A stretch of 64,000 bases of DNA from Guillardia theta CCMP2712 (taxonomy: Eukaryota > Cryptophyceae > Pyrenomonadales > Geminigeraceae), in NCBI RefSeq assembly GCF_000315625.1, contig NW_005434594.1:172216-236215 (forward strand), read 5' to 3'. The notes beneath the pieces are model-generated. The model was not told where the DNA came from. It ran no database searches and saw only the letters and a list, made by a program, of their open reading frames with translations. The position numbers were made by a program, and so were the translations under genes. Positions 51,242-62,019 of the stretch are shown piece after piece; the stretch's first letter is position 1, and every line of letters starts with the position of its first letter.

Positions 51242-54200
51242 TTATTCGTTCCTCTCCTTCACTTTGATCAGCTCCACACACCAGTTGGAGCAGTCCCAAT
51301 AGCTCCTCTCTACAGAGGCGTACGAGATACCTTCACATAGTCTTGGCAGCTGCGCAGAAATTATCGGGGTGGAAACTTGCAATGAGAGGCATGCGATAGC
51401 ATATGAAACAGAATGACAACACACGATCATCGAGTGATGATGGAATGAAGGAGGGAGAGGAGGTGGGTGGCGGGGGGGGGGGGGGGAGTGGGGCGAGGAG
51501 AGGGAGGGAAGGAGTGAAGGAGAGGAGGCAGGGCGATGACAGAGAGTTGGGCAAGGAGGGCGAAGAGGGAGGAAGAGTAGGAAGGCAAGAAGGCAAGCAG
51601 GCAAGAAGAGGAGCACAGGGAGGGAGGGGCAGGAGATGAGCTGATAGGTCTTACCTCATCTTCGACATAGAGGTGGCAGTACCTTTGAACATGGACGTTG
51701 TCTTTCCCTGGAGAAGAAAACGCTTCAGGCACGCGGCGGCCATGGTGTGAGAGGATAGTACCGTCGGTGGTAGGAAGGCTCCATGGTACCATCTCGTCGG
51801 AGTTGGAGAAGTGAAACCTCGATTCACTCCCTTGCTCCTTGGCCCACGCGTAGATGAGGACTCTTCCTCCTACCTTGACGAGCCGGAGGAGCTCCTGCCA
51901 TCTGGTCAGACGAGCCTCCGGCCGTGTCGCCTCGCACCTCGATCGCGTTGAGCCGCCTTGCAGGCGTGGAAAGATGGTGTAAAACCTGCATGAGATGGTA
52001 AGATGTCGAGGAAGGTTAACGCGGACAGTACGGCGATCGAGATGGCAGCATCGAAGGCGCGGGAGCGGAGTGGTACCGAGACGGCGTCTCCTATGCTAAG
52101 AGCTCCTGAACTGACTTTGAGTGTCTCGGCTTTCGTAACAGGTGGAGATATGGGCGGGAAGAGGCAGGGGCGTGAAGTAAACGAAGAGGAGGAAACGGAA
52201 AGGGTAACGCGCGGAAGGGAGAGGGGGGGGGGCACGAGAGGGAGACGGACGAGGGGGAGAGGAGAAGGGGAGATGCGAAGGGTATAGGGAGCACAAGGAC
52301 CTTTGATCACTGCTTTCTCTGTAGCATGTTCGACGAGCCCTTTGCAACGATCTAGCGCAATTACGGCAATATGCTTTGCACAAGCAAGATATCTTTGAGG
52401 CAGGTCAGAGAACATCTGTTGCCGTCATCAGAAAAGTATCGCTCACCTCCCATTGCCGCATCCAACATCAGCAACGATCGATCCGAAAGGAAGTCCCTGT
52501 AGGAACGCAGCAACCTTTGGCCATGGTTTGTATCTTAGCAAGTCAAACATCGTGAGTTGCCAATAGAGACCGTCGTTGCCGCACCTCGTCTCGCTGAAGT
52601 GACTTGCAATTGTATCATACACCTCATGTACATGCCTCCTCTCAATCTCGGGCTCCTTATCCCCTGCTTGCAGAAGCTACAGATCACTGCTCTGTTGCAA
52701 CTTTCGATCTCTCTATCGTTACCGTCAGCATGATGGAGAAGAGTCAGTGGGTCTAACTCAGTCCCATCCTATCAAGATATTGTGAGAGATAACAATTCAT
52801 GACTTCTCCAACACCTACCGTGTATTGTACAGTGCGAGGTTTAGGGATCGGTGCTAATTGCGAGTCACATTGCTCGGGAAATTCACATTTACACGGGGAC
52901 GTCTTGATCTGCAAACATCATGAGTGACTTACATACACGTAGAAGACTTCACCTTTCGAAATGTCATCGACACTCTCCTACATCTCTGCACAAATTTACC
53001 ATCGACCAAGTCGCTCTTTCTGTTTGAAATTCCGTGCGCCCACTGGACGAGCGAGTGTTATCAAAGTCCTTCGACACACTAGCTCTCCTATCACCTTGTA
53101 CCTCGATTCTCCCTGCATTGAGAGAGCACTTCCTGGTTTCAGCTGTACATTCTTCGAAAGCCCGTCGGGGGATCGAAACTCCATCACTACGGAGGATCCA
53201 AGGGAGACTGAAAGTATCCCATCCTGTTGGTGGCTAGCCGTCAGCAACTATCCAACATGAAACAAGAAGAGTGAAAGGGTTCTGAAGGAATCAGCAAGAA
53301 ATTTTTGCCATCTCCACAAACAGGAGGCCTCACCTCAAACGCACTATGCGTGTCGACATGGCTCCTGATTCCCTGGCCGGGCTGATATTCATTCACCGTG
53401 CATTGATCCGGTTCGAAGAGAAGTAGTTTCTCCCTAAGTGCCCGCTGAGCTATTCTCAGGAGGAAAGGAGGAAACGCTCTTGTCTTGAGAGTGTTGACCC
53501 GCCTTGTCGCATAATCGAATGTGAAGCCAAAATGCTGAACTCTTCGGGACAGCGACGACTCCCATTCCAACTCGTCCAGCTTTATGATGAAGTCAATTTC
53601 AAATCCAAGGCGTGTAAGACCCAACACACCTGGTTCAAAGTATCCTCGCTCTCCTCAGGAGACAAGAAGTCTTCCTTCAATATCAATCCTTCAACTACCA
53701 GATCCTTGGACAGTGAAGTGCAGGGAATGGCAGGATTGGGCTCGCCCGGCCTCTTTTCACAGGCCTCGGCATATTGTACATGTACTAACTTGCCAGAAAG
53801 ACCGCTTTCACTGTCACTCGTCATCTCACCAAGAGGGCAAGGAGAGGTATACCGCAAGAACGAACAGGCTTTCCTGGCCGAGCCTTGCACCAAACATCAT
53901 TATCGTCACACTCACGAATGCCGCTGATACCTTCATCGACGAAGGTCACGTAGGCAACGGGTTTGTCTGTCTCAAGGAGCAAGTCAAAGAGATTCACATC
54001 GACATGTACTGAGCGCACATGGAACTAAGAACATCGTCTCGACCTCTCCAAACTCTGAGCACACAGGGAAGAGTGGGTGGCTGCGCCAATCTTGCGAGCT
54101 GTCATGCTACATCCAGCCGTCAGCACCAGCCACCAGCACCAGCAGTACCTCAGGCAGGTTGGCACAGTAGAGGTGCCTCGTCTCTGCTGCTGGGTCGTTG

Positions 54201-54310
54201 GGGCGCTTGTAGGGAATATGAAGCCCTGTAATGCATTTCACCAGGCCAGCCTAAGGGGGATAAAGGGTACCTGTCGCCTTTCTGAACTTGCGGCTGAGGC
54301 GCATCGACAT
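51242..54310 (-). CDS. ALKBH8: ALKBH8-type tRNA wobble-uridine enzyme (RRM, AlkB dioxygenase, TRM9-like methyltransferase)
   Basis: About 15 short exons encode roughly 611 residues from ATG 54310. An RRM comes first (HLYCANLP, EFGEVETMFLVP, NKPVAYVTF, LVHVQYAEA). Next is the AlkB-like 2-oxoglutarate/Fe(II) dioxygenase: RRVQHFGFTFDY, VNEYQPGQGI, the HxD pair in SHVDTHSAFE, GESRYK joined to WAHGI with the second His, and RRVSMTFRK. Last is the SAM methyltransferase: VHEVYDTIASHFSETR, motif I VADVGCGNG, IGDAVSVPLRSRAFDAAISIA, GGRVLIYAWAKEQ and a terminal SYWDCSNWCVELIK. Animal ALKBH8 methylates and hydroxylates carboxymethyl-uridine at the tRNA wobble position. In exon 51655-51985 the frame shifts by one base between HHLSTPARRLNAI and RWQELLRLVKVGG, possibly an assembly error. 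It is divergent from UFM1. Confidence 0.9.
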
Positions 54311-54888
54311 TGCGAGCTGTGTCGGCTGATGGGAGAAGTCAAATGCATACAAAGATAAAGTCTCTTTCCTCATGCCTGGCTGTATCTTGCGCACTCTTTT
54401 ACAGCACTATGCGCCTGCCCTCATGATATTTTTTCCTTTCCTCAATCTGAAACCAAACTATTTTGACCTTCAACCCTCCATCTGACTGCATTGCGTGCAC
54501 ATCCCACGATCCAATCTCTTCTCCTCCAATGCATCTCTCTCCTTTTTGACAACCTCGTTCTATCACATATCCTCAACCCCCGGACTCGTTCCCCAGCCTA
54601 TCTTTTCCCTATCGCTCCACCTCCCAGTCTGCGACAGCTATCCATCTGCCATCTCGAACGATCTGTGTCGACATTGCCACACGTAGTCATGCACAGAACA
54701 TGGCCTCGTCCATGCCATCATGCCTGATCTGGCGCTTCAAAAGGAAATCGTGGGCATATTTTCAGCCTGACATTCTGCTGACATTCAGCATGTGGCCGCA
54801 TCCGGTCTGAAAACATTCCCGGTTACGCACCCGGGCACCGTGGCAAGTAACGGATCATAACCGTTTCGTGCAGTACGGGGAGGCCGCC
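54311..54888. promoter_or_regulatory. Divergent ALKBH8/UFM1 spacer
   Basis: The 578-base spacer separates two divergent start codons and probably contains both promoters. I see no specific element. Confidence 0.3.
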
Positions 54889-55734
54889 ATGGCTGACGGA
54901 GCTAAGGTAATGGTGTGAGGTGTCGGTGCAAGTTGGGCAGGGAAAGACGGAAAACATGTCCTGTGGTAGATGATGAGGAGTTCGCAAAGTTGTGGGAAAA
55001 TGACAACAGGTTTCTTGTTGAAATCCTCAGATGCATACGAATCATTTGCACGTATTTGCGTCAAGTTGGACTGAACACATCTGAATTATCGAAGATGGGA
55101 TGAGGAGAATTTTGAGGATTTTGCATGATGGGTGTGATAATGTCAGAGGCTTTGAAAGCAACTAAGCGAGAACAGAACGAAAATTAGTAGCTGCAGCTTA
55201 GTTGTGTCGATGTGAAATTTTCGGTTGATTCCACGTCATGGCAAAGGAGATGCCTTGTGATGAGAGCTATGGCCAACATGGCGATTGATGGAATGAAATA
55301 ACTTTTCGGTTGTAGGTTGAGTTTAAGATTACCCTCACATCGGATCCCAAGCTGCCTTACAAGGTGACTGCACCATGTTACCAGTCCATTGAGTGACCCT
55401 TCCTAGGTAGTGAAGGTTCCTGAGAATGCTCCCTTCACAGCAGTGCTCAAGTTTGCTGCAAACGAGGTAATTCATTATTACAATTGTACTTCTGCCGTCT
55501 TTCCTTCGCCTTCTTCTGTCCGATGCCTCACTGTTCAACCATCGCACAGTTCAAAATCTCGGCTGAGAGCAGTGCAATTATCACCAACGACAACGTCGGT
55601 ATCAACCCTGCTCAGTCTGCTGGTGATTCTGGATTTGCTGGTGGTGGCCTGGTGTCTAATATCATTGTGCAGGTAATGTATTCATGAAGCATGGTAGGGA
55701 TCTTCGCTTGATCCCCCGTGACCGTGTAGGATAG
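54889..55734 (+). CDS. UFM1: UFM1, ubiquitin-fold modifier 1
   Basis: Five exons (54889-54906, 55316-55363, 55407-55466, 55550-55622, 55673-55734) encode 86 residues. The product follows UFM1 from end to end: VEFKITLTSDPKLPYK, VPENAPFTAVLKFAANE, SAIITND, GINPAQSAGNVF, MKHG and LRLIPRDRVG. UFM1 is attached through its C-terminal Gly to targets such as ribosomal protein RPL26 at the endoplasmic reticulum. The coding sequence stops directly after Val-Gly, so the usual precursor extension removed by UFM1 proteases is absent and the protein is made in mature form. Exon 1 holds only six codons, and intron 1 (409 bases) is the longest of the gene. Confidence 0.95.
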
Positions 55735-55915
55735 ACAGCTCTTATGAATTTCTGAAAATCTCGTTAAAGAATGATCCCGAACTCGCGAAATGCGTGAATG
55801 TGCACACATCATCTCGAACATTTGTACAAGAAGAATGTATATGAATATACATGAGATGTGGTAATGACTGCTTGCAGTCTATCTAGAGTTAAGTTTCTAA
55901 CTAAGCTGTACAAGA

Positions 55916-56320
55916 TCACGATTCCGAGAAGAAGTGCTGCTTCTCGCAATCCATGGGTGAGTCTTCAGAGTTGATGCTCCAAGAGGGATGAGAACGAGGA
56001 GCTTGAGGCTCTGGCTCACACGTGTCCTTGATCTCGAGTGCATTGACATCGACCTTGAGATCAAGATGGCTCTGTTTGCACCGCCGAAATAAGATGGGAG
56101 TTGGTGACTGGCGAGCATGCCAAATAGTCTCTCCCTGGCTCCGACTCCTTGTTAGCTTTGGAGATGAAACTCTCATCCTCTCCAGACGGTCAAACAGAGT
56201 CTCGTCCAGGGTGTTGGGGGATCTGCTTCTTTTTTCCTTGAACGAACCTCCTTGACTCAATGAGACTCTTAGTCGTGCAGGCGATGAAAAGCCACTGTTG
56301 TCCCCCTTTGAAGCAACCAT
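55916..56320 (-). CDS. Small basic Ser/Arg-rich hypothetical protein
   Basis: A single-exon frame of 134 residues starts at ATG 56320. It is rich in Ser, Arg and Pro (KEKRSRSPNTLDETLF, LTRSRSQGETIW) and is probably disordered and phosphorylated. I do not recognise a family. It is convergent with UFM1. Confidence 0.5.
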   Translation of the reverse strand: MVASKGDNSGFSSPARLRVSLSQGGSFKEKRSRSPNTLDETLFDRLERMRVSSPKLTRSRSQGETIWHARQSPTPILFRRCKQSHLDLKVDVNALEIKDTCEPEPQAPRSHPSWSINSEDSPMDCEKQHFFSES

Positions 56321-57119
56321 CCTGCCGCGTCTAGAAAAGTACGTGTCAGCAATCTAAATTTCAGACCAGTGATCTACAGAAATGCAATGATAATCTTCGA
56401 AGGGGAATTTTGAAAATATGCATGGATAGCAAAGGGACGGCACCACAGCATTCAAGAGGAAAAGCAGTCATTGAGAAAGCATTGTGTTCGACAACAGATT
56501 AGAGCACGTCATACTCAAACATTCAGCTTGTGTGCCATGACGGTGTACTTGAAGACAATATGCACAAATTGGTCGGTTTGAATCCAAATGTGTGCAACGC
56601 TAGGATATCGAAGTCGACTCAACATTCAACAGACTAATTATTCTTGCTCTTCATTGTGGAGGAGAACGGCGTCTTGTGAAGGGGATGGGGCATCGGAATG
56701 CAAGCACAACATTCGGAAGTCGGTGGCAAAGTATCGAAAGACTATGGCCATGATATGAGCACATGGTTCGATCATGGTTGCAATTCAACAGTGAAAATGG
56801 AAACATGGAAAATGAGGAACAGGATCCAATGAAGAGAGAAAGAGCGGAACAGGACGTGGGATGGCCAAGAGGAGAGATCGAAAAGGAAGAGAATCTCTGA
56901 AAGGATGTTGCGAGGTGGGATGGGAGGGGGCGAGGGCAGGGGGCGAATGGAGGAGGAGGCAAAGGAAAACGAGTTTGGCGGGGGCGGGAGTTGGAGTTGG
57001 AGCCAGTCGGGGACAGCACTAATCGGATGGAGGGGTTATTATCATACGGGTAGTTCTTAGAGAGAAAATATGTTAAAATGAGGGTAGGGTAGTAACCATC
57101 TGTACCCCGTGGGGGGTGG
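56321..57119. other. Intergenic region
   Basis: No gene is supported. A minus-strand frame at 56651-57019 is Pro/Ser-rich and looks like chance. GTACCCC occurs at 57101-57107. Confidence 0.4.
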
Positions 57120-57850
57120 ACATACGAGAGTCGAGAGCGTTGGCGTTGGCGGCAATCCGGTTGCCTTCCGTTACAAACCGTTTTCAGTTTCTCGGCGGCG
57201 TGAACGGTGGCCCGGCCCAGGCTGCCTGAGCGGCCCGATTCAGCCTCCGACTCGGAACTTTTTACTGACCAACCGTGGCAAGCCTTGGTGACTCACAGTT
57301 CAAGTGCTAGTCAACTTCAATCCATGATGCAAGTTGCCCTGAGGCCGCGGCTTGAAGCCGGACTCCCGGCAGGCGCAATTGACACAACAGCCGCCCCAGC
57401 CGGCCGGGTCACCCGGGTCACCGGGTAGCGCAGGGGATGATCCCGGATCATGAGGATGGTCCTGCGCGCACTGCCGCACTGAGTTCAATGAAGGTGCCGT
57501 ACTATTAAATTAAGTAAAGATATTATGATCAGTCAAGTCCAGTCAGTTTCAAGTTTGGCAATCGGCCCGGCCGCCTCAGTCCAGGATCGGACTGGGATGC
57601 CATCATCGGATGAGCCGTGACGGTTCAACGGTTGGTTCTGCGGCTGTAGTCGCCGTATGGCCTGTGCGACAGTGACGGTCAAGCCTCCTCTACTCTCCTG
57701 ATTGTCATACCGTCACTCAGATTTTTTAACGCGACTCACAGTTAACTTTGATTCCCGCTGAGTCACTTACCGTTGGCAGAGAAAACCGCCCGGCCCGCCG
57801 GCAAGGCGCTCCCCGGGGGTCTGTCCTTTCCAAGCAAGCGAGGCGAGCCC
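57120..57850. repeat. GC-rich island (copy f)
   Basis: GC-rich blocks with CGGCCGG, CCGGGTCACCCGGGT and GTGACGGTC words alternate with an AT-richer middle. The island ends at the start of the sugar-kinase gene. No coding frame is convincing. Confidence 0.45.
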
Positions 57851-57863
57851 GGTGGAGGCCGAC

Positions 57864-60800
57864 ATGGCAGGAAAGGTAGATCTGTCGGTATGCGGACGAG
57901 TCTGCTTGCTGGGGGAGCACTCAGACTGGGCAGGAGGGTACAGGTAGGTGCCTGTATGATTGTTCCTCTCCTTCTCATGCTCTGCTTGTATGATCGTTCC
58001 CCTCCTTCTCATGCTCTGCCCCTTCCTCATGCCTCGTCTCTCAACACCATCATCCCCCAACAACCCCCTGTCGCATCTTCCTCCCTATGGTGCCCTGAGC
58101 CTTTAGGAACAACCATCCCTCTGACTTGCTCCATCATATCCTGACCCCTTGCGGACAAGACCTGCTTCTTGCGCTCCCATTGATACCTATCGTGACGTCT
58201 TGGTATCGACGATCTGACCACCTTCTGAAGGAGGACACACGCCAAGATCTTGCCAGGGCGATGTATCGTTACAGGGACTGACCAGGTAAGGACGGAGCAT
58301 GGCCATGGAGCAAGGGCCTGATGCTGACTTGCAGACGTTGGAGGCAACAGCATGGGAGCACCCTAACAAGCTCATCCTGACGACGACGAGGGACAACGGG
58401 GAGGTGGTGGGACCATGGGAGTGTGACTTTCGGGACGAGGAGCTCTTGAGAGTAGCAAAGGGAGGAGGGTTCTGGAGCTATGCTGCGGGTGTTGCATATC
58501 AGGTGAAGACCTACTACCCGGTGAACGGTCTCGTTGTGGAGAATCACACAACGACGCTGCCGATGAAGAAGGGTTTGTCCTCCTCTGCTGCCTACTGCGT
58601 GCTGATAGCCAGGGCGTTCAGCAAAGTGTACGACCTGAGGATGCCTCCGAGGGCTGAGATGGAGATGGCGTACTTGGGGGAGATCCTGACCCCGTCTCGG
58701 TGCGGGAGGATGGATCAGTGTTGTGCCTTTGGCAGAGTGCCTACCCTGATGTTCTTCGACGGGGACTTGCTGCAAACAGAGAAGATAGACCCTCCCAAGG
58801 AGCCGATCTTCCTTGTTATCGTCGACCTCTGCGCTGCCAAGGACACGATGGAGATCCTTTCCTGCCTCAACAAGGCGTATCCTGTTGCCTCGAATGAGAT
58901 TGAGGAGGGGGTGCAGAAACTACTTGGGGAGGTGAACGAGAAGATCGTGAAGGAGGCGGCAGAGGTTATCTCGCAAGGGGACGCGAAGCGCCTGGGGGAG
59001 TTGATGACGTATGCTCAAGAGCAGTTTGATAAGTTTGCTATCCCAGCTTGTCCTTCCCAGCTCACCGCTCCGAAGCTGCACGCCACTTTGACCCATCCGT
59101 CGATCCAGCCGCTCGTTTGGGGGGGCAAGGGCGTTGGATCGCAAGGTGACGGATGTGCGCAGTTCGTGGCCAGGTCGGAGGAAGCCCAGCAAGGTGATAG
59201 GAAGAAGTGGGGAAGTGAGGAGGGGGAGGAGGGGGGGCGAGGAGGGAGAGGAGGGGGGACGAGGAGGGAGAGGAGGGGGGACGAGGAGGAGGATGCTATG
59301 TTGATCGTGGCATGTTAGAGCTCCTCCGAGTGTGCAGAGACGAGCTGCAGCTGAACCCACTGTCCCTCTCCATCGGCAAGAAGCACTGCGTCAAGACCTG
59401 CGTCATCCCCTGCGCCGGAGAGTCTCCCCTACTCTTCCCCTGCTGCCAAGTCACTCCTCCCGCTCTCTTCCCTATCGTGACTCAGGATGGGATCGCCCAG
59501 GTGGGTAGGGAGAGCCGGGGGGAGGACAGGAGGAGGACGAAGGGGGGGGGGGAGAAATACAGATAGCGATGCCGTCATCACAATGACCTTGTATGTGAGT
59601 TTGTGACGTGTTATCTACTGCAGCCGGCTGTACTGCTGCTGGTCGAAGAAGCCCTGTCGGCAGGTGGGTTTGTGCTGGCAACATGCGAGTCTGGTGATGC
59701 CGGTGGTTCAGGAATAGAGCGAGTCTTCCTGGTTGTACGGCCGGAGGATCGACATTCGTTCGACAAGCTGTTCTCAGGTGATTTGACACAGGGAGGTCAA
59801 TGTTGCCCTGATGCCCTGCTGAAGGTTCGCTGCCAAGTTCAAGGGTCTTCAACAGACTTCCTCTGAAGCAACAGTCAGCCGCTCGGAGGTCTGGAGGGGA
59901 GGAGACTATGGAAAGGCGCCGTCTTACGGCTTGTTCCTCCCTGTGCCAGGTTGACGGAGCTTGCGAAAGTTGTCAAACTGGTCACGCAGGTGCGATGATT
60001 GCTGGTGGAGGTGATCGAAGCTGAAGTCTTGACATGGCAGGATGAGCAGCTGGGGTTGGGACATGCGATCCTCTGTTGTCGGTGATGGAGCATGTGTCTT
60101 GATGTGATGTGATATGCTCCGTTGATTCAATGACTACAACAACTCATCTCATCTCACATCATTTCACTTCACATCATATCATCACTTCACATCATATCAC
60201 ATCATATCACAGCACATCATATCACAGCACATCACAGCACAGCACAGCACATCACAGCACAGCACATCACAGCACAGCACAGCACAGCACAGCACAGCAC
60301 AGCACAGCACAGCACAGCACAGCACAGCACAGCACAGCACAGCACAGCACAGCACAGCACAGCACAGCACAGCACAGCACAGCACAGCACAGCACATCAC
60401 CTCTTGCTGTCGTTGCTTGTACTTGCAAACAAAAGTTAATCTCTCATCCTTCAGCTCTTACATGGACGTTGGGGAACCATTCCTCGTTATGTTGGGAGAT
60501 CATCTTTACTGCTCTGCGCTCCCCAACAAGTCCTGCGCACAGCAGGTAAGTCACAAAGACGCCAATCCTGAGGGTCTCATCGCCTTTCAGCTACTTGAAG
60601 CATTTCAAGGAAACTGCATCGTAGCTGCCCATGTTCGTCATTCGTCGCCCTGGCTCCTTCTTCCTTCTTCTCCTTGTCCTCGCCTCATCCTCATCCTCAT
60701 CTTCATCCTCATCCTCCTCCACCACCACCACCGCCTCCTCCACCTCCTCCCTTATCCTCCTCTACCTCTTTCATCGAACTCTCGCGTCCTGCCGTGACCG

Positions 60801-61791
60801 TTGTCTCAGATTAACGACGAGGAAGAGATCGGCAGACTTGGAGTTTTCCGAGGGGAGAAGTATGAAGGACGAAGCAACGCAATCATCTCTTCTGGCCAAG
60901 CGCCGCTTGTCGGATCCGTTCGTGAGGTGAACACATTTGATTGTTGTTATAAGATTTCTTTCTGCACTTATGATTGTTCTCACGAGATTTTCCACTGCAC
61001 GTGTCATAGCTATCATGAGAATTCTTTCTGCACCTGTGATCGTTATCACTCGATTTCTTTCTGCTATCGTTTTCTTGTCCTCTCTCCCAGTCCTCGTTTG
61101 TGGGAAAATGTGTTGCTGCTCATGGTGTTGATGATGATGATGATGAGATGGTAGTTGTAGATGACGACGATGATGACGATGACGATGACGATGATGATGA
61201 TGATGATGATGACGATGATCATGATCATGATGACGATCATGATGAGGGTGATAATGAATGCAATGACAATGACGATGCACATGTGTACATGACAAATTCT
61301 TGAATGTCCCCTTACTTGCTCTCTCCTCATAATCTCCCACCTCTCACAGGATGAGATCATGACGCTGCAGCGGCTCATCGAGAAGCCCAGCATACAGGTT
61401 GTCGTAGCTGCCTTTCTGCCTTTCCTTTCTGATCCTTTTTGACGAGCAGACCGCACGCGAACATCTCAACACTCCCGGACTTGCCCCTGACAAATATTTC
61501 ACGGTGAGCCTGTGTAGGAGGGAGCTAAGATGGTGGGAAAGCAGGAGCAGGGAGGCGTGGAGGAGAAACAGGGGGGAGGAGGAAGAGGAGGAGAGGGAGG
61601 AGGAGGAGAGGGAGGAGGGTGAAGAGTCAAGATTAGAGGGAGGAGGAAGAGGGGAAGGAGGTAACGAGGTATCCCTGTAGGCGTTCGGGCAGTACATCCT
61701 CACCTGGTCATTGATGGAGATTCTCCACAAGGAGATGGCGCAAGTAGAAGAAGGGAAGACAGACGGGGTAAATCTCACCCACTGCCTTGAG
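57864..61791 (+). CDS. Bifunctional GHMP sugar kinase-nucleotidyltransferase (3' end in gap)
   Basis: Fourteen phase-consistent exons give 646 residues: 57864-57943, 58231-58285, 58335-59193, 59319-59500, 59624-59777, 59825-59888, 59950-59989, 60041-60081, 60455-60545, 60591-60632, 60810-60926, 61350-61397, 61450-61503 and 61681-61791. The N-terminal half is a galactokinase-like GHMP kinase: GRVCLLGEHSDWAGGY, LPMKKGLSSSAA and WGGKGVGSQGDG. The C-terminal half matches UTP-glucose-1-phosphate uridylyltransferase-like enzymes: LFPIVTQDGIAQPAVLLLVEEAL, DEQLGLGHAI, PFLVMLGDHLY, LIEKP and AFGQYIL. The usual GxGTR loop after VIPCAG is replaced by ESPLLFP, so activity is uncertain. Kinase plus pyrophosphorylase would salvage a free sugar to a nucleotide sugar. 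The substrate is unknown. The last exons lie in or beyond the N gap. Confidence 0.85.
60220..60394. repeat. CACAG pentanucleotide microsatellite
   Basis: About 30 copies of ACAGC/CACAG with a few CATCA interruptions fill the intron between exons ending at 60081 and starting at 60455. Confidence 0.95.
61135..61240. repeat. GAT/GAC microsatellite in intron
   Basis: An interrupted GAT/GAC tract sits in the intron between 60926 and 61350 of the kinase-nucleotidyltransferase gene. Confidence 0.8.
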
Positions 61792-61837
61792 GTAAAGTCG
61801 CCGCGCTCCTCCTCCTCGTTCTTAGCCATCCTCCTCC

Positions 61838-61937
61838 NNNNNNNNNNNNNNNNNNNNNNNNNNNNNNNNNNNNNNNNNNNNNNNNNNNNNNNNNNNNNNN
61901 NNNNNNNNNNNNNNNNNNNNNNNNNNNNNNNNNNNNN
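61838..61937. other. Assembly gap (100 N)
   Basis: A second run of exactly 100 N. It interrupts the 3' end of the kinase-nucleotidyltransferase gene, whose last exons are not seen. Confidence 0.99.
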
Positions 61938-62019
61938 GCCTCCCCCCCACCTTTTTCATTCTGACCCCGCCCCCCCCGTCGCACTTCCCTCCGCATGTCT
62001 CCTGCTCCTCCTCCTTTAC

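Noticed and set aside
56651-57019. Minus-strand Pro/Ser-rich frame of 122 codons
   Set aside because: It has low-complexity composition, no recognisable domain and no splice context.
60210-60395. Regular repeats considered as a CRISPR-like array
   Set aside because: The unit is a pentanucleotide with no spacers, and the window is eukaryotic.
60109-60549. Plus-strand frame with Ser/Thr/His repeats
   Set aside because: It is a read-through of the CACAG microsatellite inside an intron.
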